A DNA stretch of 64,000 nucleotides from Phaeosaccion multiseriatum (GCA_965112735.1 OZ218956.1:2542001-2606000); one strand, 5' to 3'; positions 10,596 through 22,543 are shown, counted from the stretch's first letter. Translations and numbers: made by a program. The notes: generated by a model from the letters alone, not told the origin.

Positions 10596-11661
10596 TGGTG
10601 ATACAGACGGGGCCCCTCCTCGTCTCGATGGCGGTGCTGAAGGTCCTGCTGACTCCTCCCCGGATTCTGACTTCCTGGGGGAGGAGGTGTCAGGACTGAA
10701 GGGCTTAGGGACCGGACGAGCGAGGGGCAATATCAGACAGAGATCGAAGGGGGCAGTCAATGGGCTCAGTCGAATCAGAGCGCCGAGTTCGAAGGGAAAG
10801 CCCAAAGCGACAGTCGACGAGACAAGAACCACAAAGAGAGCGTCCTTCGTTTACATGTATCCTCTCGCTCTTACCTGCGTCCCGCTTCTTCCGTTCCTTC
10901 CTTGTCGCATATTCTGCCCTGATCAGAGCAGCCACGTCTTTGTGGTGGTTCTCTTTTGCCATCTGAAGAGCCGTCTTTTGCTCACCGTCGTCCTCGTCGA
11001 ACCACCGCAACTTGAGCATACAGCCTGCCTCCAGGAGGGCCTTGACGATGGCCACATGACCATAGGTTGCCGCGATCATGAGCGGGGTCTTCCAGCGGCC
11101 TTCGCAAAAGGTTTTCCGCGCGAAGTTCATGTTGGCCCCCGCCGCGATTAATGCCTTGAGCTGATCTAGCCGCCCGGACATAGCCGCCAAAGCCAACGGA
11201 GCGAGGACACGCATGTCCAAGTGCTGTTCCGTATTCACGTCGACGCCTGCCTCCAAGAGAGCATAGAACATGTCATCGCGTCCGTGACTCATAGCGCACT
11301 GCAAAGGCGTATCCATGACCCCAAGGTGGGCCTCATCCTTATCTGCCCCAGCTCCGAGGAGAAGCTTGAAGATGCCAAAATGGTTCCCCTCGATGGCGTC
11401 CATTAAAGGCATGTGATCTTCATAGCAGTTGTTGGGGTCGGCTCCTCTCTCCAAGAGCGCGCGTACAGCGTCCTCTTGGCCGGCGATCACGGCGTTGTTC
11501 AAGGCCGTGGGGCAATCGTCTTCATCCTCCATCACGTCAACATCAAGCCCACCATCCAGGAGCCTTGTGATTGCTTCAATGTCCCCCTTCTTCGCAGCCT
11601 GCGCCAGCTCGAGGCGCAGCTTCTCTGTATGAGCAACAGCCTCAGTAGCAGCCTGCGCCAT
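10500..11661 (-). CDS. ankyrin-repeat protein
   Basis: Exon 1 runs from ATG 11661 to 10875 and ends at a good donor (GCAG|GTAAGAG). It encodes about six ankyrin repeats, with typical cores such as TALNNAVIAGQEDAVRALLE, TPLQCAMSHGRDDMFYALLE and TPLMIAATYGHVAIVKALLE, then a basic helix (EYATRKERKKRDAG). Partner and role are unknown. Two acceptors are possible. CCCCCAG before 10674 gives a tail ending in a Leu run and stop near 10550. CACTAG before 10549 gives a tail ending ILASTEPS and stop at 10500-10502. I favour the second, because the intron would then end with TGTATCACCAAC plus (CTG)11 plus AG, the same arrangement as an EngB intron at 45266-45330. Unspliced, the frame would stop at 10705. 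Confidence 0.8.
10595..10605 (+). repeat. dispersed motif TTGGTGATACA, copy 1
   Basis: Directly follows (CAG)11. Read on the minus strand it is TGTATCACCAA followed by (CTG)11, at the end of the probable intron of the ankyrin gene. Confidence 0.85.
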
Positions 11662-12208
11662 CCTTAGAGTCTGTTCCCTTCTATCACGCCCTGTTTATTA
11701 TTTTATATGTTGCAAGGGATTTATCAAATTGGGTTTAGTAAACATGCTTCTAAATTTTTCGGTTACAATTTTCGTGAAGGAATCGCTGAAAGGGCTTTTG
11801 ATCGGCTTTTCGTACACATGAGCCCCCCCTAACTTCAGGCTCTCTCCTCTGCATTTGTTTCCTCCTTGGAGGAGCTTCTCGGCAGGCAGAGGGGCTGCGA
11901 CACCGACACACGCAAGCTTCGTCAAGTGTTCAGGAATCAGAGAGCGAAGAACCTCGACTCAGTGGTGTCACCGCCGCTCCACGAGTGCGCCCACGAGGTG
12001 GATAGACACGCATGGCCGTCGCCCACTGCCGTTGGAGGCCCTGAAGGTTGGCGCTTACTGGTGAGTGCCACAAGTGCCCAACAAGGCTGAAGGTAGCACA
12101 CACAAGGCACATCCTTACTTTCTTTCTCCCTTTCTCTTACGTTGGAATTCCGTCTCCCTCCCCTCAGACTCAGACGACGCCGTGCTGCTACGCAGAGCCG
12201 GCCGAGAA
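11662..12208. promoter_or_regulatory. divergent intergenic region, AT-rich
   Basis: Lies between the ankyrin gene (-) and the 7TM-RGS gene (+). Bases 11690-11810 are clearly AT-rich compared with the surroundings. A donor at 12060/12061 (CTTACTG|GTGAGTG) and acceptor CCCCTCAG at 12160-12167 suggest a 5' untranslated exon with an intron upstream of the 7TM-RGS start. Frames through that exon do not join in phase to the coding exon. Confidence 0.4.
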
Positions 12209-13769
12209 ATGGTACAGGCCGTGAGCGTCGCGGTTGTGGTGTTGTACCTTGTCGTCGCGATGGCCATAGTTCCGAAGTGCTGGCAGCTTTGGCGAAGGAG
12301 GAACTGCCACCTTATCCGCGCTCGCTACCCCGGCCTCGTTTTGCTGTCTGCAACGGGTTCCATGGTTTTAGTGCTCTTCGTCATTATCGAGTTCGTATGC
12401 AGGACCGAGGAGTGGCAGTTCTCGTGTGACATTGTGATCTTCTGCTCGTTCCTGGGCATCCCCTGGTGTGGTGAGTGGCGCCGTGCAGCTCTTCGTCTCG
12501 CCTGCTGCCCGTTACAAGATAGCCTCACCCCGCATTCTGCCCACGCTTGACCACACAATATTTCCTCCCCTTTCTATTGCGCCTGCCTGTTACAACCTCC
12601 CCCCCCCCCCCCCTTCCTTTCCCCTCAACACCCTTCTGCCTGCTCCTCTTCCCCTTCCCTCCCCTCCCCTCTCAGCTTTACCCTTTCTCTTGCGTGGATT
12701 GAAGATGGTGGTTGCGACAAGCGAAATGCAAACTCGTACTAAGTACGCCTTCGTCCTCAGTCCTTTCTGGGCCTGGTCTCAGATAGCCCGCAGCGTTGTG
12801 CTGAATGTGGTGCTGGCCACGTTGGTGGCGTGGTTCAAACCCTTCCAGTCTGGGAGTGACTACTACTGCTACGCCATGCAGCCTTGGCAGCTCCAAGTCG
12901 GGCCCATGGCCATACTCATCTGCCTTGGATTGTCCTGGGGTCGCATCATAGTCGCCGCCAACGATCTCTTGCGCATAGGGGAGGAGCTCGCCACCGTAAC
13001 ATTGTCCTTTCTCTTGCACTTAATTGTCTACTTTGTCCTCCTTGGGGCAAGCGAGGCGACAAAAGAAGACTCGTGGTGGCACGTGTCACCATCCCTCAAC
13101 TTCATTCACGCTTTCCAGATGACGAGCACTTCGATCGCTTCGCTGTATTGGTGGGGAGACCTCCGTTGGGTGCGCGATCCCGTGGCCAGGAAGGCCCACT
13201 TGAAAGTGCGAACAAGACGACGGACTAGCACCAACAATCAGACGCGGAGTGTGGTGCCGGTGGAAAGTATTCGGTGCGGGTCGGCAGTGGACGAGGGGAT
13301 TGGTCGGGACGTGGTTGCCATCATGGCGCATCCCGTCTTGGACAGGCTGTTTTACGACTACCTCCGCCGAGCCCTCTGTCTCGAGAGCCACGACTTTCTT
13401 CGATCTGTGGAGGATTATGACGCTCTCATGCGGCGCGGTGAGCAGCAGAGGACGGAGGAGGGGGGGGGGCTAGAAGAAGAAGAAGGAGGAGGAGGAGGAG
13501 GAGGAGGAGGAGGAGGAGGAGGAGGAGGAGGAGGAGGAGGAGGAGGAGGACAGGCACCAGCGCATGCCACGCAGCAGGGGAACGAAGGCAAAGCGGGGGC
13601 AGCTCCCGCCACACTCCTTGAGCAGGCCTACGAGTGCTACATTGCCATCTGCCGCACGTACATTGAGCAGTACTCGGACATGGAGGTGAACATCGACAGC
13701 AAGATGCGCTCCAAGGCGCTGCGCCTCATGGACAAGGACGTCTTCATGAGCGCCGATCAGGTGCGTTCC

Positions 13770-13803
<34 letters not shown>

Positions 13804-14216
13804 TGTTGCTTGCTTGTCCCTCGCTTGCCCCAGTCCTTGCCTGTCTGCAATACCATGACATGCCTCTGCACTCTGCCTCTCTCTTGCTTGTCGCACGTGC
13901 CTGCATCTGACTTGCTTGGCCCCCGCCGCCTCACTCCTCACTCCAGGACAAGGCTCGGCCCACTGTGCTCCACCCCGCTGCTGCCGAGGTGCGGCACACA
14001 CTGCAGGACAATTTTGTGACAAAGTTCCGGGCGAGCAAGGAGTACCTACAGGCCATTGAGGCGGGGGCGGCACCACAAGCAGCGGAGCAAGCCAACGAAG
14101 CTGATGACGGTGAACAGACTTTTGGAGCGACACTGGGGGAAGAGACGATGAAAGAGCACGACGCGCTTGACGATTTCAATCGCGCGCAGCGCAGTCTACA
14201 AGTGCCGACAACATAG
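12209..14216 (+). CDS. seven-transmembrane protein with C-terminal RGS domain
   Basis: Exons 12209-12470, 12676-13760 and 13947-14216 join in phase. About seven hydrophobic helices are visible, for example VSVAVVVLYLVVAMAIV, LVLLSATGSMVLVLFVIIEF, LATVTLSFLLHLIVYFVLLG and a last one near SLNFIHAFQMTSTSIASLYW. An RGS domain follows: FYDYLRRALCLESHDFLRSV, then AYECYIAICRTYIEQYSD, then VRHTLQDNFVTKFRASKEYL. RGS domains accelerate GTP hydrolysis by G-alpha subunits, and 7TM-RGS fusions are known in plants and protists. A Glu/Gly run from a GGA array (13488-13550) is inserted between the first and middle helices of the RGS core. The chosen ATG directly precedes helix 1. An upstream exon could extend the protein. 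Confidence 0.8.
13488..13550 (+). repeat. (GGA)n inside the RGS domain
   Basis: In-frame GGA array encoding about 20 glycines in a loop of the RGS domain. Confidence 0.9.
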
Positions 14217-15184
14217 GATGCCATCCTTCAGATGACGGGGAACTTCAGCGCTCCCTTCTTTCTCTTTGGTAGGCCGGGGAGTAGCTAGCAGGGGCTGGCA
14301 ACGGAGGGGTGGCATAGAACTCGAATACAGAGCACAGCACACGGCAGCGGGCAGCAGTACAATGCTAGCGATGGTAGCAGCAGAGAGGGCTGTGCTGAAT
14401 AGACGCGGGGGACGACGCGAGGAACCAAACTGATTTTACGGAAGTCGTTTCTTGACTTCAGTCTTCATGTGCCCTCCCATTGGTACTTCAGAGAAGATTT
14501 CACAGGGGGAGACGAGACGCCTGGAAGGGACACACATACAGAGAGAGATAGCGAGAGAGAGAGGCACAAGAATAAAAAGAGGTGTATGTCTCCCTCATTC
14601 AATACGTACGTATAGGCTCGGCTGCTGCTGTTGCTGCTGCTACGGCTTCCGCCTGCTCCTCCTTCTCCTCCTCCTCCTCCTCCTCCTCCTCCTCCTCCTC
14701 TTCCCCGACATCCTCTGCAGCCGGCTAAACAGGGGGCTGAGAGCTACCTGCCTGCTCTCTCTCCCTCCTCCCCCCCCCCTTCCTCCCAGAAAGAAAGCAC
14801 TATGCTTTCCCTTCCCCCCCGCTCACTTGACTTGGAAACTCCTGCACTCCATTCCGTCGCCGTTCTGTCCGTCATAACTGCGCCTTTCTCTGCCATCAAT
14901 GCGGGCGAGAAGGAAGGAGGGGAAGAAGGCTCCTCCTCCCCGACCACACCCACCCCCCCCATCCTCCCCCCTCCCCTTTGTCCTGTGCATCTCCCTTCCT
15001 GCCTCCCCTCCCATCCCCAAAATAAGAGTCTCCCCTCCCTCCACTCGTCCCTATTCTCTCCTCTCGAGCGTAATGAAAGGTCTCTTACGGGCGAGTGAGG
15101 CAGGCAGACCGGCATATATGCACATCTAGCCAGGCAAGCACATGGGCAGGCAGGCATATGGGCAGGCGGGTTGAATGAAGCCGC
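14217..15184. other. convergent intergenic region
   Basis: 3' flanks of the 7TM-RGS gene and the eIF3L gene. Contains a (CTC)n tract near 14660-14700 and C/T-rich sequence to 15060. No supported gene. Confidence 0.5.
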
Positions 15185-17839
15185 TCAGAGCTTGACCCTT
15201 GCGACCTGTCCGATGATGTTGTCACAATGCTTGATCTGTTTGAGGAAGTAGTTGTCGAAGCGCTGCTCTTTGGCTGCCTCGTCGATGTTGATGTGGTCCT
15301 AGGGGGGGGGGGGGGTTGAGGAGGGGAAGGAGAAGAAGAAGAAGAAGAAGAAGAAGGAGGAGGAGGAGGAGGAGGAGGAGGAGGAGGAGGAGGAGGAGGA
15401 GGAGGAGGAGGAGGAGGAGAAGAGGGTTAGGACATAGGGAGAACAAGGGGGGGCGGTCTCTCTTGTCTGTTTGCCTGCCTCCCTCTTCTCCCCTCCATTC
15501 CATTCCCACCCACCCACTCACCCACTCACTCGATCACCCCCTCACTCACTCACACCCTACTCACTCAATAACACTCCCTCACGGACTCAAAACCCCCTCC
15601 CTCACTCATCACTCACTCCCTCTCTCCCTTCCTCCCTCTCTGACTCACCCCTTCGACGTAGAAGTTGAAGTCAACGGCAAGCCTTGGCTTTCCTTCTAAG
15701 GGCCCCACGTCACTGGCCACACCCCACTCTGTCTGTAGCATCTTGCTCTTGAAGGAGGTCAGCTGAAAGGGGCGGGAAGACAGCACACGGGAATAGACAC
15801 CGGGGGGGAGGGAGGGGAGGAGGAAAGGGGGCGGGGGGGGGGATATAGATGAGACAACATCACATCATAAGGAAGGGAAGGGACGGCGGGAGGGAGAGAG
15901 AGAGAGAGAGAGGGAGGGAGGGAGGGAGGGAGGGAGGGAGGGAGGGAGGGAGGGAGGGAAGGGAGGGTAACATGACGGAACCGGTACGTACCATCTGCCT
16001 GAACTGGTCGTCCGTTAGGCCGTTGAAGCGGGCCATCTTGTCCATGCTGATGGTGGTGTAGAGCTTGAGGTAGGAGCGCACCTGAGGGAACTGGATCTGC
16101 TGCTGCAGCTCCTTTTTGAATAGATTCACCTGGGGATTCCGATAGAGGGGGTTTAGGGGAAGTAGTGGGGGGAGGGAGGGAGGGAGGGAGGGAGGGACGG
16201 AGGGAGGGAGGGGAAGGGGGGTGATGTGAGAATGCAGATGGTCACATACAAAGGCATTTTGGTGTGCTGCGGTGCTGGTGGAGACAGAATGAACAGACAC
16301 ACCTCGCAAGACCCTCAAGGACCCCATGTGCCGCTGAAAGGCCAAAATATGATCGTGAATGATGGCGCAATAACAATATGCCCCTAAATGTGACATTTTA
16401 TCGTCTTATCCCACCTGTCTGTCCACAACGACGTTGGCGGTGGACGACCCCGAAGGATAGTCGGGAATCGCCGATACGATGGTCTTGGGAGCCGCCCATC
16501 GGAACAGGTCGGCAAGGGCTGGAAGAGAGAGAAGGAGGGAAGGGGGAGGAGGAAGGGAGGGAGGGAGGGAGGGAGAGGGAGAAGAGAGGGAGGGCGACCA
16601 AAGGGAGGGTTGGTAGGTGACGGGACAGAGAGTCAGTACACTGCGAGTGTGCTTATGTGTGCTTGTGTGTGTGTGTGTGTGTGTGTGAATGTCGTTGGTT
16701 GGGTGTCGATGGTTGGGCATCCATGCAATCCGTCCATGGCCTCAGGCTCGGTCTCACTCACCTTGTACCTCCCCCCTCAGGGTGCGCTCAATGGCGTCTC
16801 TGTGCTTGTCCTTCATGGTTTGGTTCACCTGCACGCACACACGTACGCACGCACGCACGCACGCACACACAGACCAGACGACGGGGGAGAGGAGGGTGGG
16901 AGGGAGTGAGTGAGTGAGTGAGGGAGGGAGGGAGGGAGGGACAAGGAGAAGAGGGGAGAGCCAGACGGGGATATAACGTAAAGTGCGTGAGAAAGAGAGC
17001 CGAACAGGGCCGTGTGGGCCCCCTTCACCTCCATCAACTGCCGTCGCCTCACACATCCACTGCCCTTCCCCTGACCCAATCCACTGCCATCCCCCTCCTT
17101 GCTTACTTGGTCGTCGATGCGCATGCCCGGGCCGAGCAAGTTGCTGATGGTGAGCAGCGCGAGGAGCTTGTCCGCGTACTTGGACACCTGAGCGATGATC
17201 CATATATAAAGGCAGAAGACAGAGTAGAGACAAAAGAAGAGAGAAGGGGTCCATGGAGGAGAGGGGAAGAGTTCGTTTGGTCCCAATTGAGCGTTTAGCA
17301 CCCGAAGTAGGGGCGAGTAAAACAAACCTGGTCAGCGAGGCCGGAGCGCTGCAGTTGGCCGCTTTTCGAAACTCGCATCACATGCACGAGCATCTAAAGA
17401 GACAGACAGAGAGATATATACAAGCAGAGGTGCAACGAAGCAGCGGGACGCACGCACCCACACATCAATGCAACACATATACACACGTAGACAGGAAGCA
17501 GGGGGGAGGGGGGGGCGGGATGGAGGGGGGCAGGGAGTCATTCGTCAATGGAAATACAAGGAAAAGGGAACAGAATGAGAAACATACTGAAGTCATAGGC
17601 TGCTCCAACTTCCCCCACCCCCGTCTTCCCTCCCTCTCTTTAATCTCCCCCTCTGCTCCCACTGCTACTGCTGCTTGCTTGACCTACACACCCACCCACC
17701 CCCCCCCCCCCAAGCTGCCTCACCTGATTGAACACCTTTGTGGCGTCCCTGTACCTGCGGAGCATGAGGAAGGAGTGCCCCATGTGCATGTACGTAGAGA
17801 TGTGCGACATGATGTTGGATGCAAACAGCCCCGACTGGT

Positions 17840-17893
<54 letters not shown>

Positions 17894-19994
17894 GAGGAGG
17901 AGGAGGAGGAGGAGGAGGGACGAGGAGGGCGTGAGAGTGAGTGAGGGAGTGAGTGAGTGGGCGCGTGAATGAGTGAGTGAGTGAGTGAGTGAGAGTGAGT
18001 CGCACACACCCACACACCCCACAGCCCACCGCCCCCTTTGTGCTTTCATCCTCCTCCGCCGTTTGACACACATCACTACAAATAAAAGGAAACTCAATCA
18101 ATCACCTTATCAGCGAGGTCGATGGGCTCCAGCACGCCAAGGCAGTCGTAGTAGTCACCAAGCAGGCACTGCAGGCGAGACATACCAATGATGGCCATGT
18201 ACCCCATCGTCTGGTGCAGCTGAGAGGGCGGGGAGGGCACAGGAATGCTCTTGTCTGTGGCTTTAGTGGCCTCAAGGATGGGCACAATGTGGCTCACTCT
18301 GTGGTGGTGGGGAGGGGCAGGGGGCAGGGGATGGGTGGGAAGGGGGGAGGGGTGGGAAATGGGAGGGGTGGGGTGGGGTGGGGTGGGGTGGGGAACGACG
18401 ACTGGGTCCTGCACCCACACAAGGAGCAGACCACAGAAATGAGCACGCGCGTTATCTGTGTGCGTGTGTGTGCGTATGCGTACCGAATGAGGCCGTGGAG
18501 GTAGGAGATGACGTTCTGGACGGCCCACACGTCCTGATTGGCAGTGAGCGTGGCCTGCCAAGAGCACGCATACACGTACACACACACACACGGAGAGAGA
18601 GAGAGAGAGAGACAGAGAGAGAGAGAGAGTGAGAGAGAGAGTGAGACAGAGAGACACATAATAGGTGTGACGTGCGAGACAGACAGAAGGAGAGAGAGAC
18701 TGAGCAAGAGAGGGGCGGACAGAGAGACTGGGAACAAGAGCAATAGGGACATTGCTTGAGGAAGAAAGAGAGAGAAGGGGGGGTAGGGAAGAGGAAGAGG
18801 AGGAAGAGGAGGAGGGGGAGGAGGAGGAGGGCGTCGCTCCTTCACTGACTTACGATCTCGTCCGGGGTGCGCTTGTCGAGCTGTGTGCGGTACTGACAAA
18901 AGCCCTGGAACTGGTACACGAACTCGTGGATGATGTCAAACGCCCTTCAGGAGAGAGAGGGAGGGAGGGGAGGCGGGAGGTTAGCGACCTTCAGAGAGGG
19001 AGAGGGAGGGAGTGAGGGGGAGGGAGAGGTTGTCTGTGCGCGTGTGTGTGTAAGTGTGTGTGTAAGTAAGAATGAGAGTAGGCAAAGCAGGCATTCTCCT
19101 CCCATAAAAAAAAAGCTCCCTCTTCCTCCCTCCCTCGCATGACCTCCATCCATCCATCAATCCGCTCCGCCCTTTTGTATGTCCCTTGCCGTGCCGTGCC
19201 GTCCCTCCCGCTCTGACAATGGGCACAATCCACACTAAGGCGTAGCCTCGAATCCCTCTCTACCTCCCTCGCCTCCATCCCTCCTCCACTCCCTCGCTCG
19301 CTCGCCTCCATCCCCTCCCCTCTCGCTCCCTCCCTCGCCTGCCTCCCTTGATTAGCTCCCTCACTCACTGAAGGCACACCCTCCCTCCCTCCCTCCCTCA
19401 CCATTGAGGCGAAATGACCATGTCGGTATCTCTGCAGTCGAGTAGTGTGTCAAAGAGCTTGCAATAGTTGGTCCACGCAAGGTGCTTGTCCTCCAGTGTC
19501 ACGCCCTTGGGCAGCACAGACATGGCGTGCCGAGCTCGCATCTCGGAGTAGAAACACAAGAACACCTCATCGTTGTCGCACTGGTCGGCAATAATGGCGG
19601 GCAGCGGCCAAGGCGAGCTCTTAAAGTACGCCTCGCTGAGCTTCTTGCCCGTGTCAGCGTAGAGCACCTCGAGCTCATCCACGCGCTGACTCCTCCGCAT
19701 GGAGTCGTGCAAGTCGAACACAAAGTCTTTCACGCTGTCAGGGAGAAGAAAATTTTCGCTATTCGAGGCTGCATTTCCTCCCGCCCCCCCGCCGCCGCCC
19801 TGCCCGCCCATATCCTGCCCGCCCCCCATTCGTCCTCCTCCTTGCTGCGGTTGGCTGTCGTACCCGCTGTTGTCGTACCCTCCGCCCCCACCTCCTCCTC
19901 CGTAGCCGCCGGTATAGTCGTCATATCCGCCTGCGTCCTCGTACCCTCCCCCTCCTCCTCCTCCTCCCCCGCCGTAGTCCTGATAGCCAGACAT
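15185..19994 (-). CDS. EIF3L: translation initiation factor eIF3 subunit L
   Basis: About a dozen exons on the minus strand. ATG is at 19994 and the stop at 15185-15187. Diagnostic blocks in order: VDELEVLYADTGKKLSEAYF, DNDEVFLCFYSEMRARH, NYCKLFDTLL; then AFDIIHEFVYQFQGFCQYR; NQDVWAVQNVISYLHGLIR; GMSRLQCLLGDYYDCLGVLE; MSHISTYMHMGHSFLMLRRY; SYLKLYTTISMDKMARF; VDFNFYVEG; and a last exon ending IKHCDNIIGQVARVKL. These match the PCI-containing L subunit of eIF3, part of the factor that loads initiator tRNA and mRNA on the 40S ribosome. The first exon carries an unusual Gly/Tyr-rich N-terminus. Several introns end in repeat tracts, including CTG triplets just before the acceptor at 17840 and (GTGC)n before the acceptor near 16830. 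Confidence 0.93.
15330..15420 (+). repeat. (GAA)n/(GGA)n array
   Basis: Purine triplets in the last intron of eIF3L. On the coding strand this is CTC/TTC leading toward the acceptor at about 15300. Confidence 0.9.
15893..15960 (+). repeat. (GA)n and (GGGA)n
   Basis: Intronic in eIF3L. A similar GGGA block recurs at 16160-16215 in the neighbouring intron. Confidence 0.9.
17840..17910 (+). repeat. (CAG)16 followed by (GGA)n
   Basis: On the coding (minus) strand this reads CTC triplets then CTG triplets directly before the acceptor GACCAG of the exon starting SGLFASNIMSH, taking the place of a polypyrimidine tract. Confidence 0.85.
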
Positions 19995-20553
19995 CTGTTC
20001 AAAGCACACATTGCGTTGATTGTTTGGGAAAGCAGAGAAGACAGACAGACAGACAGAGAGAGAGAAAGAGAGGCAGCCGGAGAAGAAAGGGACGAAGGGG
20101 AGGTGTTAAAAGGCCCACCCACTGCTGCTCCTGCAAAACGAGGTGAAAAGCCTCGGCCTTGCCATCTAAGTACCCGACAGGTGTATATGTGCGCAGAGAG
20201 CTCTATTTAGCCCTTCTACATAAAGGTTCGATCCGCCTGCTCCTGCTCCTGCTCCTCCATTTGAAGTGCTGCTGTTGCTACTCGTCCTTTTTTTTCTGTC
20301 CCCCTCTTCTCTCTTGTGGCTGCGGCCGCCGTGGCGGTTGCCACAGATGACCCGTTCCCTCCTGCGCTCGTATACAAGTAAACCGAAACCACATCAATCC
20401 CACGCACCGTCAGTCCTTCTGGCACCCTATTGCTGCCTACTCGTTCGTCTCTTGACCCCCCCTCCCCACCCCAAATCCTGGCCACAAGCTGAAACTCACA
20501 CTTTTTAACCCATATGCTGTTTTTTTTTTTCTCTTTTCCTTCTCATTCACCGC
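19995..20553. other. intergenic region between co-directional eIF3L and PPR genes
   Basis: Holds the eIF3L promoter and the PPR 3' flank. Contains a stretch of T (20520-20532) and C/T-rich DNA. No supported gene. Confidence 0.4.
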
Positions 20554-22363
20554 CTATTCTACTCGGAAAATGAGAACGCCCTCGTCGCTGTCCTGCACCG
20601 TGGCGGGAAGTCCGAGCTCTTCGTTGAGGTAAGCGAGCCACGCAGATCTGAGCAGGCTGACGCCGTCCTCGCTGCCTCGGTAGGTGTTGATATTGATTGC
20701 GCCCTTTTTCTTCTCCACTTGGACAGCGTAGCGAAGGGCAGCCTTGCCGGTCCATTCCGAGAGGCCCCGAAACTCCAAAACCTTGCCTTCATTACCCTTC
20801 CCCCAATGCGACAAGACTCCCTGCGCGATGGCCTCTGCGTACAAGGCGTCAGCCGAGCTCCATTGCTCGTGCACCGACAGGACGTCCACAACAGCCCTGT
20901 ACGTCACTTTAAAAATCTGATTGCCTGCTGCGCGCACCTCCTTGAGCAAGTCAAGCGCCTTCTCGTGCTGCCCTGCATTGCAACACGCTCGTATCACAGA
21001 GTTGTACGTGATTTCAGTGGGCTGGGGCCCTTCCTTCTGCATCACCTTGAGCAAGGCCAGCGCTTTTTCGTAGTTTCCTGCCTCGTCACAAGCCGTCATT
21101 GCAACTTTGTACGTGATGGCCTGTGGCTTGAGCCCTGCGCTGCACATCTCCTCCAGCAAGTCAAGTGCCTTCTCGTCCTCTCCTGTCTTGCAATACGCAC
21201 GAATCGCAAAGTCGTATGTGGCGCTATCGGGCCTGAGGCCTCGTGACCGCATCTCCTTGAGCAAGTCAAGCACCTTCTCGCGCTGCTCTGCCTTGCGACA
21301 AGCACGACATAATGTACGAGAACTTTTGGGGTTGAGGACCGTCCCTGCGCATCTCCTCCATCAAGTCCAGCGCCTTCTCGTACTGCCCTGCCTTGGCACA
21401 AGCAGTGAGCACAGAATTGCACGTGGTCGCTTGTGGCTGAAGCCCTTCCTCTCGCATCTCCTTGAGCAAGTCCAGCGCTTTCTCGTACTGCCCTACCTTG
21501 GCACAAGCAAGAATCACAGCCCTGTAGGCGACGTTATTGGGCTTGAGGCCTTTCTCTCGCATGTCTTTCAGCAAGTCAAGCACCTTCTCGTGCTGCCCTG
21601 CTTTGCCTAAAGCACTCATCGCAGAAATGTACGAGTATTCGTTGGGCTTGAGGCCTTCTTCTCGCATCTCCTTCAGCAAGTCAAGCACCTTCTCGCACTT
21701 CCCTGCCCTGCCACAAGCCGCAATTGCAGGGGCGTACGAGTTCTCAGTGGGTTGAAGCCCTTCTCCCCGCATCTCCTTCAGCAAGTCAAGCGCCTTCTCG
21801 TACTGCTCTGCCTTGCTGCACGCAGTAATCGCAGCGGTGTATGTGATGGAATCAGGCTTCAGTCCCTTTGCCCGCATCTCCTTGAACAAATCAAGCGCCT
21901 TCTCGAGCTGCCCTGCCCTGCCACAAGCCGTAATTGCACAGCTGAATGTGGTGACATTGGGCTCAATTCCTTCTCCCCGCATCTCCTTCAGCAAGGCAAG
22001 CACATTTCCGTGCTGCCCTGCCTTTCCACAAGCAATAATCGCAGAGTTGTATCCGTTGAGTGTTTTCGGCGTCTCTTTCACCAAGTCAAAACCCTTGTCG
22101 TGCGTTTCTGATCCTCCCCCTCCCTCGTTATCCACGGCTCCGAGGAGACGCAGCGAGGGAATCGCCGATCGCCGCTCAACAGGGGCCGCTCTAGCACCTA
22201 CTGTGTAGGACTTCTGCCTTCTTGATTCTGAAGGAGGGTGCGCAGGTGAGACCCATGGTCCCCACGAGCTTGTGAAAGGAGGAACAGCAGCACCATATCC
22301 ACCACCAGTATGACGTCCTCCTACTGGGGAAATGAAGCCCGCTACTGCAATGTCACCCGTCAT
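20554..22363 (-). pseudogene. pentatricopeptide-repeat (PPR) protein, frame broken once
   Basis: Intronless. ATG 22363, stop at 20554-20556. About twelve tandem 35-residue P-type PPR repeats are visible, with units such as ITYTAAITACSKAEQYEKAL followed by DLLKEMRGEGLQP. PPR proteins bind organellar RNA in a sequence-guided way. The N-terminus is rich in Gly, Pro and Ser and could be a transit sequence. The C-terminal part after the repeats (LEFRGLSEWTGKAALRYAV) recalls a degenerate Smr domain, but this is weak. The reading frame breaks near 21306-21319: the upstream frame runs into stop codons by 21266, while the repeat pattern resumes in another frame (ACRKAEQREKVLDLLKEM). Compared with its sister repeats about five bases are missing. 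This may be an assembly error, a recent pseudogene or a strain variant. Confidence 0.8.
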
Positions 22364-22543
22364 TTTATGTTTGTTTGTTTTTTGTTTGGTGTTTCTGTGT
22401 GTTTTTGTTTAGCTACGTACGTTGCTCCTCCACCAAACTCACAGTTGGCGCCCAAGGCATCTCTTTCCTTTTTTTTTCCGGATGCGCCACGATCGAAGAG
22501 GGGGGCCAACGGGACCCCAAAGATCAAAGCTTGAGTCAGCAGT
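22364..22543. promoter_or_regulatory. shared divergent promoter region (PPR / ATG4)
   Basis: About 180 bp separate the two divergent start codons. No specific element recognised beyond T-rich stretches. Confidence 0.35.
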
